DNA from: Clitopilus passeckerianus
Taxonomy: Eukaryota; Basidiomycota; Agaricomycetes; Agaricales; Entolomataceae
Reading direction: 5' to 3'
Length of the DNA: 64,000 nt
NCBI GenBank assembly: GCA_944990035.1
Contig: CALYLX010000052.1
Span: 124,001-188,000 of the forward strand
Below, piece after piece: positions 24,058-34,561 of this stretch (the first letter of the stretch is position 1; every line of letters begins with the position of its first letter). The position numbers were made by a program, and so were the translations under genes. The notes under the pieces are model-generated. The model did not search any database. It was not told the DNA's origin and saw only the letters and a program-made list of their open reading frames with translations.

Positions 24058-24889
24058 TTAGATAGTACTTTCCCTAGGATTGAACACGCCGAGGAAATGG
24101 TCATTAACCCCAAAGCGCTCCGTCTGGCATCCGGCCTCGATTATGTCTGCCCAGAGTTTAGCTTTGAGAACATCTTCTCGCAAACGCCTATCGAATTCTT
24201 GGATACCCTCCCAACCTTACTAGGACCACAGTGGAAAGGGACGATGTGCCGCAAAGTTTCTTGAAGATACCCTTTTGAGGGCCGTGGCCTTGAGCGGCAG
24301 TACCATGACTGAATGTAAGATCACAGAGGAAGATAATGCCATCAAACGTCTTGCTACGACTCGGACTATAACTGCTGGGTCGGTTAGCCAAATTCTGAGG
24401 CCCGCGGAACTGGACTGATTGGACTGACGCCGATGTAAACCAACCTCCAACCTGGGTGAGAACTGAGGATTCTTCTTTATTTGAGGCACCCAAAGCAAAC
24501 CCGGGCGTGTCCACGATTACGACGCGACGATTGCCCACATTCGTTTCCACATTGGAACCTCTGGATATTTCGGATATAATGCTTTGTGCAATGACTTGGG
24601 CTTGAGGACTCCGTGCAGAAATCAAGATCGTGGCCGACTGTCATAGGCTGACCTTGATTCGCCAGTAAGACGTTAATGAACTATTTGGGGTGGTGTTGGA
24701 GCATTTCTCTGTCTTCTAGTAACGAAGGGGCCGCACAGTGCTCTTTCCAGTTCCCGGCCTCCCCATGACACTACAAGTTGTATGAGTAAATGTAAAAGCT
24801 AATCAATCTAATTAGACACAATAAACTCACGGAATGACAATATCAGTATCCATACCAGTGAATGAGCATGCCGTACTTGAAGATGCCAT
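24058..24889 (-). pseudogene. P-loop GTPase (AIG1/septin-like fungal family), apparently frameshifted
   Basis: Guanine-nucleotide-binding protein of the lineage-expanded fungal P-loop family; role unknown. Exons 24831-24889, 24737-24770, 24610-24680 and from 24560 downward splice in phase (introns 60, 56 and 49 bases). They give MASSSTACSFTGMDTDIVIP, the Walker A GRPGTGKST, FINVLLANQGQ, a switch-like segment TVGHDLDFCTE and the G3 box VVIVDTPGF. Further on come FDGIIFLCDLTFSHG and IFKKLCG then VVLV. At about 24205-24215 the expected continuation WEGIQEFDRRLRED, ending at the stop at 24058 after FNPRESTI, is one base out of frame, and no GT-AG pair fixes it. The gene therefore looks recently broken, unless the base call is wrong. 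A further intron may remove about 100 bases around 24365-24450. Confidence 0.6.
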
Positions 24890-26241
24890 GCTGAAAGAAG
24901 TTGTAACAACGCCGACTTTTGTGTGTACTTCTTAAGGGTTAGAAGAGGGTCTGCTGGTAACTGCATGACCATCCAGTCTCGTTGCGTTGAATGCTGGAAG
25001 CATGAAGTTAAAACACGTTAGTTCTCTTGCCGTCCGGTCCGGCTTCATTTCCGGTGAGCCTCAAGTGTGGAGAGCCGTCTGATATGCTCTGGACATGGCC
25101 TACACGAGAAAGGCGGTGCTTGTTCAGCTGCAGGTACCGTCATACATGCTTTTTGTCGGGAATTTCGAACTGGGGGCGGTTCGTGGCGAGGCAGGACCAT
25201 GCTCGACCTTCATCTGCTCAGTTCCTAACAAGATATTGACGAACTATGGTGGGATTGATTATTCCTTCTTTGAAAGTAACCATTCAGCTTATTGAGCTCT
25301 CCCCCGCCACATACTTGAATCAAGTGAGTTGGTGTTATCATCAGTTTATAGGAGACGCTCACGAAATGACAATGTCGGTGGTTCGCCCATCTTTGAAACC
25401 TCCGTACTTGCGAGGGTCGCTTTTTTAATTATCGCGTACCACCTTTGCCCGGCACTTTTACAAAGCAAGAATAAAACAATAGGTGGGTAGGTACAAGAGC
25501 GATAAACATGCACTACGTATCCAGTTTGCCAGCAAAGGCTGACCACATGTACGACGCCTCATGCCAATGGCAACGTGAAGAGGCTTCAAACATTCTTCTT
25601 CAGAGCTTTTGTGTGAAGTGTTTCATGGAACCGCTACTACGATGGGATATAATCAACATTATCATTATGTGGGGCTATCGCCTGAGAGACGGGAGATTCT
25701 AGGCTGCGTACACCAGTTCCATGACACAGACCTAAACCAGGACAAGGACGTAGGTCACAGGGGACTTACGCAAGCTTACGGAAGGGATTCGAACTCAACG
25801 TGGGGGATTATGAAGTCGGATTCTGCACCCTTACGGTGCAAACGCCAGTACCGTATCGTGTTCGAGTGGAAGCTTTCCAGTTCGGAAGTTCGGGTTAGTC
25901 CACCACAATTGTTGTATACAGCTATGATTACATCGATCGATTTCTATTCAGAGGCCAAGGTAGAAAAATCCCAGTACGAAAGACGTTAAAGATTAGAGCT
26001 CGGTTCACTTGCTTCAAGAGATGTAGTAAACGGTAGTAGCAACCCCTCCATTTCCAGCGATGATCAACATCCGTGGGAAAGTATCGGGAAATTGACACGT
26101 CGCGTCGACCATTTTTGGAAATGCGTCCTTAAGGATTCATTGACCTCGGCTGGACTTCTTGAACATATAACTTGGTTTCCTTCCACATTTACGGCTACGA
26201 GGACCTCTCGTTGTACCACTCACCCCGCCTAACTTATCGAT
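24890..26241. other. Intergenic, about 1.35 kb
   Basis: Divergent spacer between the GTPase and FKBP genes. A plus-strand open frame at 25609-25989 has no recognisable motif. A GGGATTCGAAC-like patch near 25790 recalls a tRNA T-arm on minus, but no acceptor or anticodon stem folds around it. Confidence 0.4.
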
Positions 26242-26910
26242 ATGCAACTTTTCGCCTGGGCATCTACTCTCCTCGTTGCTGCTGTTGCAGTGTCTGCTTC
26301 TGAGAAGCCAGCTGTCACTGAGCTGAAGATTGAGACCACCTTCACACCAGAGGACTGCTCAGTCAAGGCCGCAAAGGGTGACCAGATTAAGATGCACTAT
26401 GTGCGTACTCTCTCTGCTCTCAGAGAGCTGCCCGACTGAATATATCATGTGTGAACAGACTGGTACTCTGTACGACGATGGCAAGCAATTCGACTCCAGG
26501 TAGGTTACCATTGCCTTCGTGCTATCCCACTATGACTATGTGCTAACTCTACATTCTAGCGTTGGCCGCAACCCCCTTCCTCTGACACGTACGTTGAATC
26601 TTGTATCCCCGTTCACGTGGTTCCTAAGCTAACCCACCATTCCTGCACTCAGTCGGTGTCGGCCAAGTCATCAAAGGCTGGGACGAAGGTCTCATTGGCA
26701 TGTGCGTTGGCGAGAAGCGCACCCTTACCATTCCCTCCAACATGGCCTACGGTTAGTACCCCATCTTAGGACAAGGGTTTAAGCGTGCTGACAGGGTATT
26801 CCAATGAAGGTTCACGCGGTGCTGGCGGTGTTATCCCAGGAAACGCTGCATTGGTCTTCGAGACCGAGCTGGTGGAAATGAAGAAGGCTGGTACCAAGGA
26901 TGAGCTCTAA
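26242..26910 (+). CDS. FPR2: ER-lumenal FKBP-type peptidyl-prolyl isomerase (FKBP2-like)
   Basis: Cis-trans prolyl isomerase of the secretory pathway. It has a signal peptide ([20 protein letters not shown]) and then one FKBP domain split by four introns: [89 protein letters not shown]. It ends [12 protein letters not shown], a canonical KDEL retrieval signal. Active-site residues known from FKBPs (Tyr, Asp-Phe-Asp-like DSS, the Val-Ile-Lys-Gly-Trp core, the YG..G loop) are present. An unusual insertion GYSNEG precedes SRGAGGVIP, produced by the last splice junction. Start chosen at the signal peptide. Confidence 0.93.
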
Positions 26911-27212
26911 AATGTATTATTCCTTGAGTATAAAGAAGCCTGATAATACACCATCATCTGCTTTCCATTATCTTGTCCATTGCTGCCAGTGTGCTCCGCT
27001 GAGTCGGCCTATCGTTATAACTATAAGAGTACGCACGAACCCGAGAGCTATATATTGGTAGCTTGGTTGAGCAGTGACTACCGCTCGCCGCCAGAACCCA
27101 GGCCACAGAACAGGCTCTAGCCTGCTCGAATTTCAAAATGAGGAACAGTCGCGCTGTGGCAGTGCAAGGCAACCGGGCTCTGCCGATGGCTTGAGAAAAA
27201 GGCAAAAAGGAA
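26911..27212. other. Short spacer
   Basis: Holds the FKBP 3' UTR and, next to the tRNA, two A5 runs (27196-27200, 27204-27208) that are T5 Pol III terminators on the minus strand. Nothing else. Confidence 0.55.
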
Positions 27213-27292
27213 GGGCCTCACTGGGAATCGAACCCAGGTCACTTGCACTTGAAGAACCCAAAGCAAGTATCGTACCTCTGGACCATAAGGCC
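27213..27292 (-). tRNA. tRNA-Pro (UGG) with a 9-nt intron
   Basis: On the minus strand the acceptor arms GGCCTTA and TGAGGCC pair (one G-U), followed by discriminator C. The D-arm contains AGAGGTA, the T-arm is CTGGGTTCGATTCCCAG, and the anticodon stem CTTGC/GCAAG closes a loop with UGG. Nine extra bases (TTCTTCAAG) sit at the canonical intron site after position 37. T5 terminators follow immediately. Confidence 0.93.
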
Positions 27293-27409
27293 TTGTTAAG
27301 TGGATAGCGGTCACAGTATACGATACCTTTTTCTCACAATCTGCCTTTGTCCTTTACGGACCTGTGCAGCTTGCATCTTCACAGGCCATCTCTTTCTCTT
27401 TCAACGACG

Positions 27410-28884
27410 ATGGCGACAATTCACCCATCTCGAATGGCTCTCATTGCTCCGAATGCACGAGCTGCTCCCTCTGCACCACGGCGTCGGTCACCTTCACCAC
27501 GCCGGAGACGTTCACCCAGCCTGAGGCGAAGCAGAAGTCCAGGGCGCGGTCGAGATGATGAACGCAGGCGAGGGTCTGGAAGGGACAACAGAGACCACTC
27601 TTCTACTCGTGCCAACGGCCACGGTAACCGCCGCCCTGACAGGAGAGGAAGAAGCAATGAAAGGGAAAGGTCTGGGGATCATGATGACTCTGCTGCGAGA
27701 CGACGAGCAAGTCCTTCCTATGACGACTACAAAAGGCCTCCCCATGCTCCAATTAGTGCAAATGGTGATGGAAACGCTCCTTGGAGACAGGAAAATAGCA
27801 TGTACCCCGAACGACGGGGTGGCCGACCTGTTGGCGATGGAGGACGTGGGGGTGCTGATTTCTTGGAAAGGTGTGCACTCTTACAATCTCACTCGTTTTG
27901 TATTCTTATATGCTATCCGTAGTCGGAGGACACAAAGGGAAAATATGACTGCAAATGTATGGCCACCCTCTCCAGGGGCTCCAACTCGCGAACTGTTCGT
28001 AATATTTGTTCAGCGGCAATTCAAAACATACTCACTTCTCCTTCTTCTCCTTCTACAGGTCTCCGAAACGCTCGAAATCGAGCAAAAAGTCTAAGCGAGC
28101 AAGGTCCTCGTCCGTCTCTAGTGACGACTCCGAAGAGGAAAGACGGAGGAGAGAGCGGAAAGAAAGGAAACGTGCAAGGAAAGACAAAGAGAAGGAGAAG
28201 AGGAGCGAGAAAAAACGACACCACAGATCTCGCAGAAGCGATAGCGTGGACAGCGAGGATGACAGGCACCGACATATTCGCAGGCGAACGTCACCGCCTC
28301 GAACGAGGACACCGTCTCGCACACGAAGTCCCTCAGCTGATCGCGGACCCAGTGAAGATGAGTGGGTCGTCAAAAGCTCTAACCCGCCACCCGTCACCGT
28401 GCATGCTGCCTCATCTCATAAGACAACAGGCGCAGCAGCTCCTGACCATACCCGTGATCATGATGATGCAAATGATCTTTCGGACGACGAGGTCGGGCCT
28501 ACTCCTTTACCGAGCGCGAATACGCGGAAGTATGATGAACGGAGCTATGGAGGTCAACTTCTGCGGGGCGAAGGTTCAGCCATGGCCGCTTTCCTTGAAG
28601 ACGGGGCTGATGGCCGTATTCCTCGACGTGGTGAAATCGGTCTTACATCCGATGAGATTGCCAAGTACGAGGATCAAGGATATGTCATGAGTGGAAGCAG
28701 GCATAGGAGAATGAATGCCGTGCGCATGAGGAAGGAGAACCAGGTCATCAGTGCGGAGGAGAAGCGGGGGATTTTGAAGCTACAAAAGGAGGAACGCGAG
28801 AGGAGGGAGGCTATCCTGCGGGAAGAATTCAATGCGCTTGTAAAGGAAAAGCTCAAGGGAGTTCCGGACTCGAAGCCGCAGTAA
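27410..28884 (+). CDS. NKAP: NKAP-family nuclear protein (NF-kappa-B-activating protein homologue)
   Basis: RS-domain nuclear protein linked in animals to splicing and transcriptional repression. The N-terminal half is Arg/Ser-rich (RRSPSPRRRRSPSLRRSRSP) and carries the short conserved motif NVWPPSPGAPTREL. A second Lys/Arg/Ser tract follows (KRSKSSKKSKRARSSSVSSD). The diagnostic C-terminal domain is intact: YGGQLLRGEGSAMAAFLEDG, RIPRRGEIGLTSDEIAKYED, QGYVMSGSRHRRMNAVRMRK, ENQVISAEEKRGILKLQKEE and a final helix ending GVPDSKPQ. At least two introns lie around 27870-27920 and 27990-28058. The start at 27410 is the first ATG of the RS frame; upstream in-frame codons look non-conserved. Confidence 0.9.
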
Positions 28885-29319
28885 GCAATACTTAGTCTTT
28901 ATTACGAAGTAATGTAAATTACAGGTACCGTACGCACGTTCTCTCAACCATGATTACATGCGAAGCTTTGTTGATGCATCATGAGAGGACCTTCCAAGTC
29001 GCCCGAAGAAATACCGTTCGACGGTGGGTTTCCCAAGATTTTCTTGACTCTCTCATTGCAAAGTGCAAATCTATGTCAATCATCGGTAACTGTGGGTTGC
29101 GCCATATGGCTCTGGTAATCTCCCAGTCGAATAAAAGAAGGGTTTGTAACAAGCTTCACCCTTGACAGAACAGCGCCTACATCTCTATTGCACTGATCTT
29201 CTCCGTCCGAAGCGCGTTCGTACTCCCAGGTCCTTAAGTCCCTGTCGAGTCAGGGTATAAAGAGCGTTCACTCGCATCTGTGGGTTTTAGTCCGCCATTG
29301 GCCTGCTACCCCCTTCAAA
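28885..29319. other. Spacer with promoter of the glycosidase gene
   Basis: Contains the NKAP 3' UTR and the promoter of the next gene; no coding signal seen apart from the TATA box listed separately. Confidence 0.5.
29256..29261 (+). promoter_or_regulatory. Candidate TATA box of the six-hairpin glycosidase gene
   Basis: TATAAA in context AGGGTATAAAGAGCG, 59-64 bases before the ATG at 29320. Position fits a short 5' UTR; no experimental support. Confidence 0.45.
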
Positions 29320-30616
29320 ATGTTCAACGCGAACGCAATAACCACCACACTCATTTTGTCCCTTTGCTTCGGCCGTGTACTCTGTGCAGCAACCGGCCAG
29401 TCCAATCCTTTCCCCTACAGTCCTGGCTTCGATATTCAAAAAGCGACTGACCAAGCAAAAACCCTTCCCTCGCATTCATGGGAATACGGAACTGCGTCCG
29501 AAGCCTTGCTTGAGCTCTACAATCCCGAATTCTCGGTCTTTGGCAACTCTCCGTTCCCAGTCCCCAGACTTCCTAAAGCCAATGTTCCATCTCTTGCCTA
29601 CGCAGATAGTAAAATTGTCATCGGTACCGGTGCGAACGCACTTTCCGATGGAGATGGTGCAGTCGGTGACCCGGCAAGCTTGGGCGTAAGCGCCGTCCTC
29701 CTTGGGAAATCAGAGGAAAAGTACGCCACTGCCGCTACCCAGCAACTTGATTTCGTTGTCAATGAAGCACCCCGCGCTTGGAATGGAGCCATCTCACATC
29801 GCGTTTCAGTCACCGAACTATGGTTAGTGCGAATTTTTCTTAATTACCTCTCCCCCGATATGTTATTCACAAGGTTGCTAATCTGATCGCGCTTTATGCA
29901 GGGCTGATTTCGTGTACATGGCCCCACCATTCATCGCCTACTATGCTGCTGACACCAAGAACAACACACTTTTATATGAAGCTGTCAAGCAGTGTGGTGA
30001 ATACCGTGAGATCCTCCAGGCTAACACCACCGCTTCCTACAGGGGCGTCTGGGAGCATATCATCGGCCCTCAGAGCCAGGATGTTGGCCTTTGGTCGACT
30101 GGCAATGCCTGGGCCGCAGCTGGCATGACTCGCGTCCTTGCCACAGTCCTCAAAGCACCCTGTGCATACGGCGCTCCGTGGCGTAACACCGCGATTAACA
30201 ACTTGACCCAATGGATCAAGGAAATTGTCGAGGGTGCCATGGGTGCTCCACCTGATGGTGGCCTGCTCAGGAATTATCTTAATGATACTTCTGTCGAGCA
30301 TGGCTATGGCGAGATTTCAGGCTCTACCTTGATCTCTGCTGTCGCCTACCGGATGGCCGTTTTGCGTCCTGGCGCCTTCACCTACAGGCACATTCACTGG
30401 GCGGATGGCATCCGGAAGGTCCTTGGATCGAACGACACTGCGGGAAATCCACACATTACCGACACTGGCATTGCTACACCTGCCGTCAACCCACTCAACT
30501 GGAGCGACACCGTCCCCTACACCGCTGGTAGTCCTGAAGGCAACAATTTCGTTGTTCTTCAGTATGCTGCCTGGAGGGATTGCATTCGTGCAGGAATTTG
30601 CAGCGCCAAGCACTAG
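29320..30616 (+). CDS. Secreted six-hairpin glycosidase-fold protein (GH88/GH105-like)
   Basis: Probable extracellular sugar-active enzyme with an alpha/alpha six-hairpin barrel. It has a signal peptide (MFNANAITTTLILSLCFGRV) and then about 385 residues in two exons; the intron runs from about 29822 to 29900. Typical elements are AWNGAISHRVSVTELWADFV and YMAPPFIAYYAA at the splice junction, later GLWSTGNAWAAAGMTRVLAT, PPDGGLLRNYLND and GYGEISGSTLISAVAYRMAV. These repeated aromatic and glycine-rich helix ends match six-hairpin proteins, but the unsaturated-glucuronyl active-site residues of true GH88/GH105 enzymes cannot be confirmed by eye. The C-terminus WRDCIRAGICSAKH holds two close cysteines, probably a disulfide. 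Substrate unknown. Confidence 0.8.
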
Positions 30617-30839
30617 TAACTTTATTGCTTTTTATGTAATTTATTTGCATTCTATTCGTGACACCGTAACATACCGCAATGTTGTACCACAACTGGAATT
30701 GAACCGCGAGTCTCTTCATGTTTTGCTGATCGAGTCAAGTTTTGTGGCAGTGTTTGATCGGAATTTATCAGAAAAATCTCTTTAAAAGCCTTAACCGAGT
30801 CCGGCTGCGCCTCTTACCCTTTCCCTCTAAACGCCAGCC

Positions 30840-33299
30840 ATGACAAAGTACATCCTTGTATCTGGAGGAGTCGTCAGCGGCATTGGGAAAGGTGTCATCG
30901 GTACGAAACATTGCTAGCTTTCTGTATCATGTAGTAATGGCAATTAATATCCAATTTTCTTTCCATGAAATTTTTGCGCGCGATTAGCCTCGTCCACGGG
31001 CCTCTTGTTGAAGACGACAGGGCTTAAGGCCACTGCTATCAAGATTGACCCCTACATGAACATAGATGCCGGCACTATGGCCCCGACGGAACATGGTGAG
31101 CTGAGCTTCGAGCACGGTCGTGTAAAGACCGATGAATGAACGCAACACAGGCGAGGTATATGTGCTTAACGACGGGGGCGAAGTTGACTTGGATCTTGGC
31201 AATTATGAGAGGTACTTGAATGTTACGCTCTCGCACGATAACAACATTACGACTGGCAAGATCTACCGCGAAGTAATCAACAAAGAGGTAGGACTGGCTT
31301 GAAGTGGCGTTTCGTGATCTAATCATATATCGTTATCGCAGAGAGAAGGAAAATATCTTGGAAAAACTGTTCAGGTGAGTTCTGCGCGAAAATTTTCGCA
31401 GTAAACAAAACCGAATGTCCTTAGATTGTACCTCATATCACGAACGCCATTCAAGACTGGATTGAGCGTGTATCCAAGGTCCCTGTCGATGAGACAGGTG
31501 AAGAACCCGACGTCTGCATCGTCGAAGTACGTTTGGTATTTGCCACAAGGACTTTATCTGACGACTCTTCAGCTCGGGGGTACCGTCGGTGATATCGAAT
31601 CTGCGCCCTTCGTGGAGGCAATGCGACAGTTCCAATTCCGCGTGGGACACGAAAACTTCGCCCTCATCCACGTCTCCCTCGTTCCTGACCTTCACGGGGA
31701 GCAGAAGACCAAGCCAACCCAGACCACTGTCCACTCATTGCGTGGGCTGGGTCTTCTTCCTGACTTGGTACGCCTAGCCTTGGTCGATGCCTGGAAACGA
31801 TACTGATATACGTCATAGATCGCATGCCGTCTCCTTGTGCCCCAGCCTTTGCATCCATCCACAAAACAGAAGATCTCCATGTTCTGTCACGTTAGCTCGG
31901 AGCAGGTCTTTGGCGTCCACGACGTCTCCTCGGTCTACCACGTCCCTCTCCTCCTGAAATCTCAAGGTATCTTGGAGTACCTCCATAAGCGTCTTCGATT
32001 GGATCAAGTTACTATCACGAAGGAGATGAAGGAGAAGGGGCTGTCATTAGAAAAGAGATGGAAGGATCTCACCTCAAAGTATGTCTTCCGATATCTGTGG
32101 AGAAGATGACTGTCTTATACTGGAACAGACAGGAGCGGTTGTTGGATACTGTCTCTATTGCCCTGGTGGGCAAGTACACGGACCTGAAGGACTCCTACAT
32201 GTCCGTTACCAAATCTCTGGAGCATTCTGCCTTCCGGATACAGCGCAAGCTCGTTATCCAGGTACGTATCTAAATTCCCTCCTCCATTGAACATTGTTTC
32301 TGACTATTACTAGTGGGTCGAGTCTTCGGATTTGGAACCTGGCACACAAGAATCCAACCCAGCCAAATATCACGACGCTTGGCGCGCCGTTGTCGCTGCG
32401 AAGTGCGTATGTCCTATGCTCCAGACAACTCTGTACTAACTCGATATATGTAGCGGTATCCTTGTGCCGGGAGGCTTCGGTAGCCGTGGAACGGAGGGAA
32501 TGCAACTCGCTATCAAGTATGCTCGTGAACAGAAGGTACCATACCTTGGTATCTGCCTTGGCTTCCAGATGGCTGTGGTAGAATGGGCTAGAAACGTCCT
32601 GGATATCCCGAGTTGGTCAACCTTTCCTTAACTTTATCATGTAGTCTAACCATCTTGGTTTCAGAGGCCACATCTGGCGAGTTCGAGCCTAACTCAGAAC
32701 ATCCCGTCATTATCTTTATGCCGGAGATCTCTCGTACCCATATGGGTGGAACAATGCGTCTTGGTCTGCGCCCGACCGTGTTTGAGCCAGGCACAGAAGA
32801 CTGGTCCGTTGCTAGGAAGTTATATGGTGGCGCCGTGAAGATCTGGGAGAGGCATAGGCACAGATATGAGGTGAACCCGGAATACGTGCAGCGGTTGAAC
32901 GACAGCGGCATGATCTTCGCGGGTAGGGACGAGAAGGGAGAGCGGATGCAGATTCTCGAGCTGAAGGGTAGGTGCTATTCAAGTCATCCTAGGACATCTA
33001 AAAATTCTAAACATTTGGCTATAGATCATCCCTTCTTCATCGGCCTCCAGGCTCATCCCGAGTTCTGCACACGACCTCTTAACCCCTCGCCTCCTTTCCT
33101 GGGTTTCGTCGCCGCTTCTGCAGGGAAGGCTGTGCTTGAGGAGCAGCTCGAGTACCAGATTGCCAACTTCCAACCACCCCATCCTACGGAGTCTATGGTT
33201 AGCGAGAAGGCTTTGCGGAAGGACACGAAGGAGCTGTTGGTGAATGGTACCCTTAACGACACATACGATGCGCAGACTCCTCGCGCTCATACGCCCTAG
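30840..33299 (+). CDS. URA7: CTP synthase
   Basis: Converts UTP to CTP using ATP and glutamine; cytosolic pyrimidine synthesis. The synthetase domain begins [20 protein letters not shown] and continues through [80 protein letters not shown] and [16 protein letters not shown]. The glutaminase domain has [18 protein letters not shown] [36 protein letters not shown], the nucleophile elbow [19 protein letters not shown] and the catalytic His-Glu in [17 protein letters not shown]. About nine short introns. The start lies directly at the family's normal N-terminus. All catalytic landmarks are present. Confidence 0.95.
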
Positions 33300-33371
33300 G
33301 TGTATGCGGTAGCATATACTCAGCCCATAGGAATGTAGATTCTTAGATGATGTTCCAAAGCTTGAATATGA

Positions 33372-34250
33372 TCATACTTGAGCTGGAGCAGATGGGCGAT
33401 CCTAGAGAGAAACCGTTAGTAAGGAGGCAGTGAAAAGGACAAAGAACATACTCGTATCATGATGCTCATTCTTTGACCAATATGGCTGTCGGGAGACGCA
33501 CCACCTCCGAGGATAGAATGCTTGTAACTATACCGCATGGAATCCCTAAACGCGTCTACAGTGAGCTCCTTGGATCCTGCTGGAACAGTGAAGAGTACTC
33601 ACTTCTGAATGTACACGCTTCCAGACGGAAGAGGTATTTCTAGCCTATTCTCCGCCTTCCCGTCGGGACTGTCCATCCTAAGCACCCTCTGTGTACCGAG
33701 ACTCACACCAAGAATCCATGACCCGCTGGCTCCGACGTTGTCAATATGAGGGAAAATCTCTCCGTCCGATGCAAGGTGAAGTAGGTGCGCCTGAGTGTCT
33801 GGAGTCGGGCAAAGCGCATAGAGTCGTTGTAAAATGAGCGAAAGCTCAGGGAACGTGGATGTTGGCCATTCTGCTAAATGTACTTCGCGATAGTTTCGAA
33901 TAACGCCGTCGTAGTGACCCTATTAGAACTCTCGTTAACAATTTCAGCAATTCAACGGCCTAGACGCATACCTCCTCGAAGTTGTAGTATTCATCGGGAT
34001 AGAATGCGCTTCCAAGGTCGGCAGGTGCATCCGCAAATTTCACAAACGCCCAGTAGCTTTCTCTTCGTTTTCGAAACCTCCGGGACTCCTTTGAGTCAAG
34101 CTCATGGAGGGCAGCCGCGAGAAGTGTCCTTTGTTCCGTTGGAGAGAAGACTTGTCGCCATAAAGTCAAATCTGGTGTGATGTTTTGACCGCTAGAAGCG
34201 TGCTGGCTGAAGGATCTGAATTGCTGGAGCAAGCCGCGCGTAAATCTCAT
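33372..34250 (-). CDS. ALKBH7: ALKBH7-like mitochondrial 2-oxoglutarate/Fe(II) dioxygenase
   Basis: AlkB-superfamily protein; in animals ALKBH7 acts in mitochondria in programmed necrosis and fatty-acid metabolism. I choose the ATG at 34250 because it gives a good mitochondrial presequence (MRFTRGLLQQFRSFSQHASS); another ATG at 34304 is in frame. The body shows YWAFVKFADAPADLGSAFYP and EYYNFEE, then across an intron NYREVHLAEWPTSTFPEL and GEIFPHIDNVGASGSWILGV (the His-x-Asp iron motif), then SGSVYIQK, DSMRYSYKHSILGG (second iron His) and RMSIMIRDRPSAPAQV at the end. Three introns. The neighbouring tRNA starts only 70 bases from the chosen start, so the promoter region is shared. Confidence 0.88.
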
Positions 34251-34319
34251 TGTTGAGCAGATGACTTGAGTGGTGGGGATGGGAGGAGATCCGCTTTGTG
34301 ACAAAAAGCGCCCATGTCT

Positions 34320-34407
34320 GCCGCGTTGGCGTAGTGGTAGCGCGTCTCACTCACACAAAGCACGTACGGCTATGAGAAGGTCACTCGTTCAACCCGGGGA
34401 CGTGGCA
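34320..34407 (+). tRNA. Intron-containing tRNA, anticodon read as CAC on a Met-like body
   Basis: The acceptor arms GCCGCGT and ACGTGGC pair and are followed by discriminator A. The D-arm is GCGTAGTGGTAGCGC, the variable loop AGGTC, the T-loop TTCAACC. The anticodon stem TCTCA/TGAGA encloses CTCACA, 16 bases, then A. With the canonical intron after position 37 the loop is CTCACAA and the anticodon is CAC (Val). The body, including GTAGCGCG and AGGTC, resembles elongator tRNA-Met, whose loop would be CTCATAA. A T6 terminator follows at 34436-34441. Being a tRNA gene is likely; the isotype is unresolved. Confidence 0.8.
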
Positions 34408-34561
34408 CTCGAATATCGATACTCGCCAGAGTCTCTTTTTTGCATGCTTTTGTTTTTGGGATAATCTCTATCAGATGCCAATATATCAATAGTGGTACAA
34501 AGAGTACAAGTATGTCATTCCAAAGTCCGTGATATATACAAGTGAGCGAGCTGGGAGATGT

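Noticed and set aside
25740..25870. Possible tRNA on the minus strand near a GGGATTCGAAC-like T-arm
   Set aside because: No matching acceptor arm, D-arm or anticodon stem could be folded around it.
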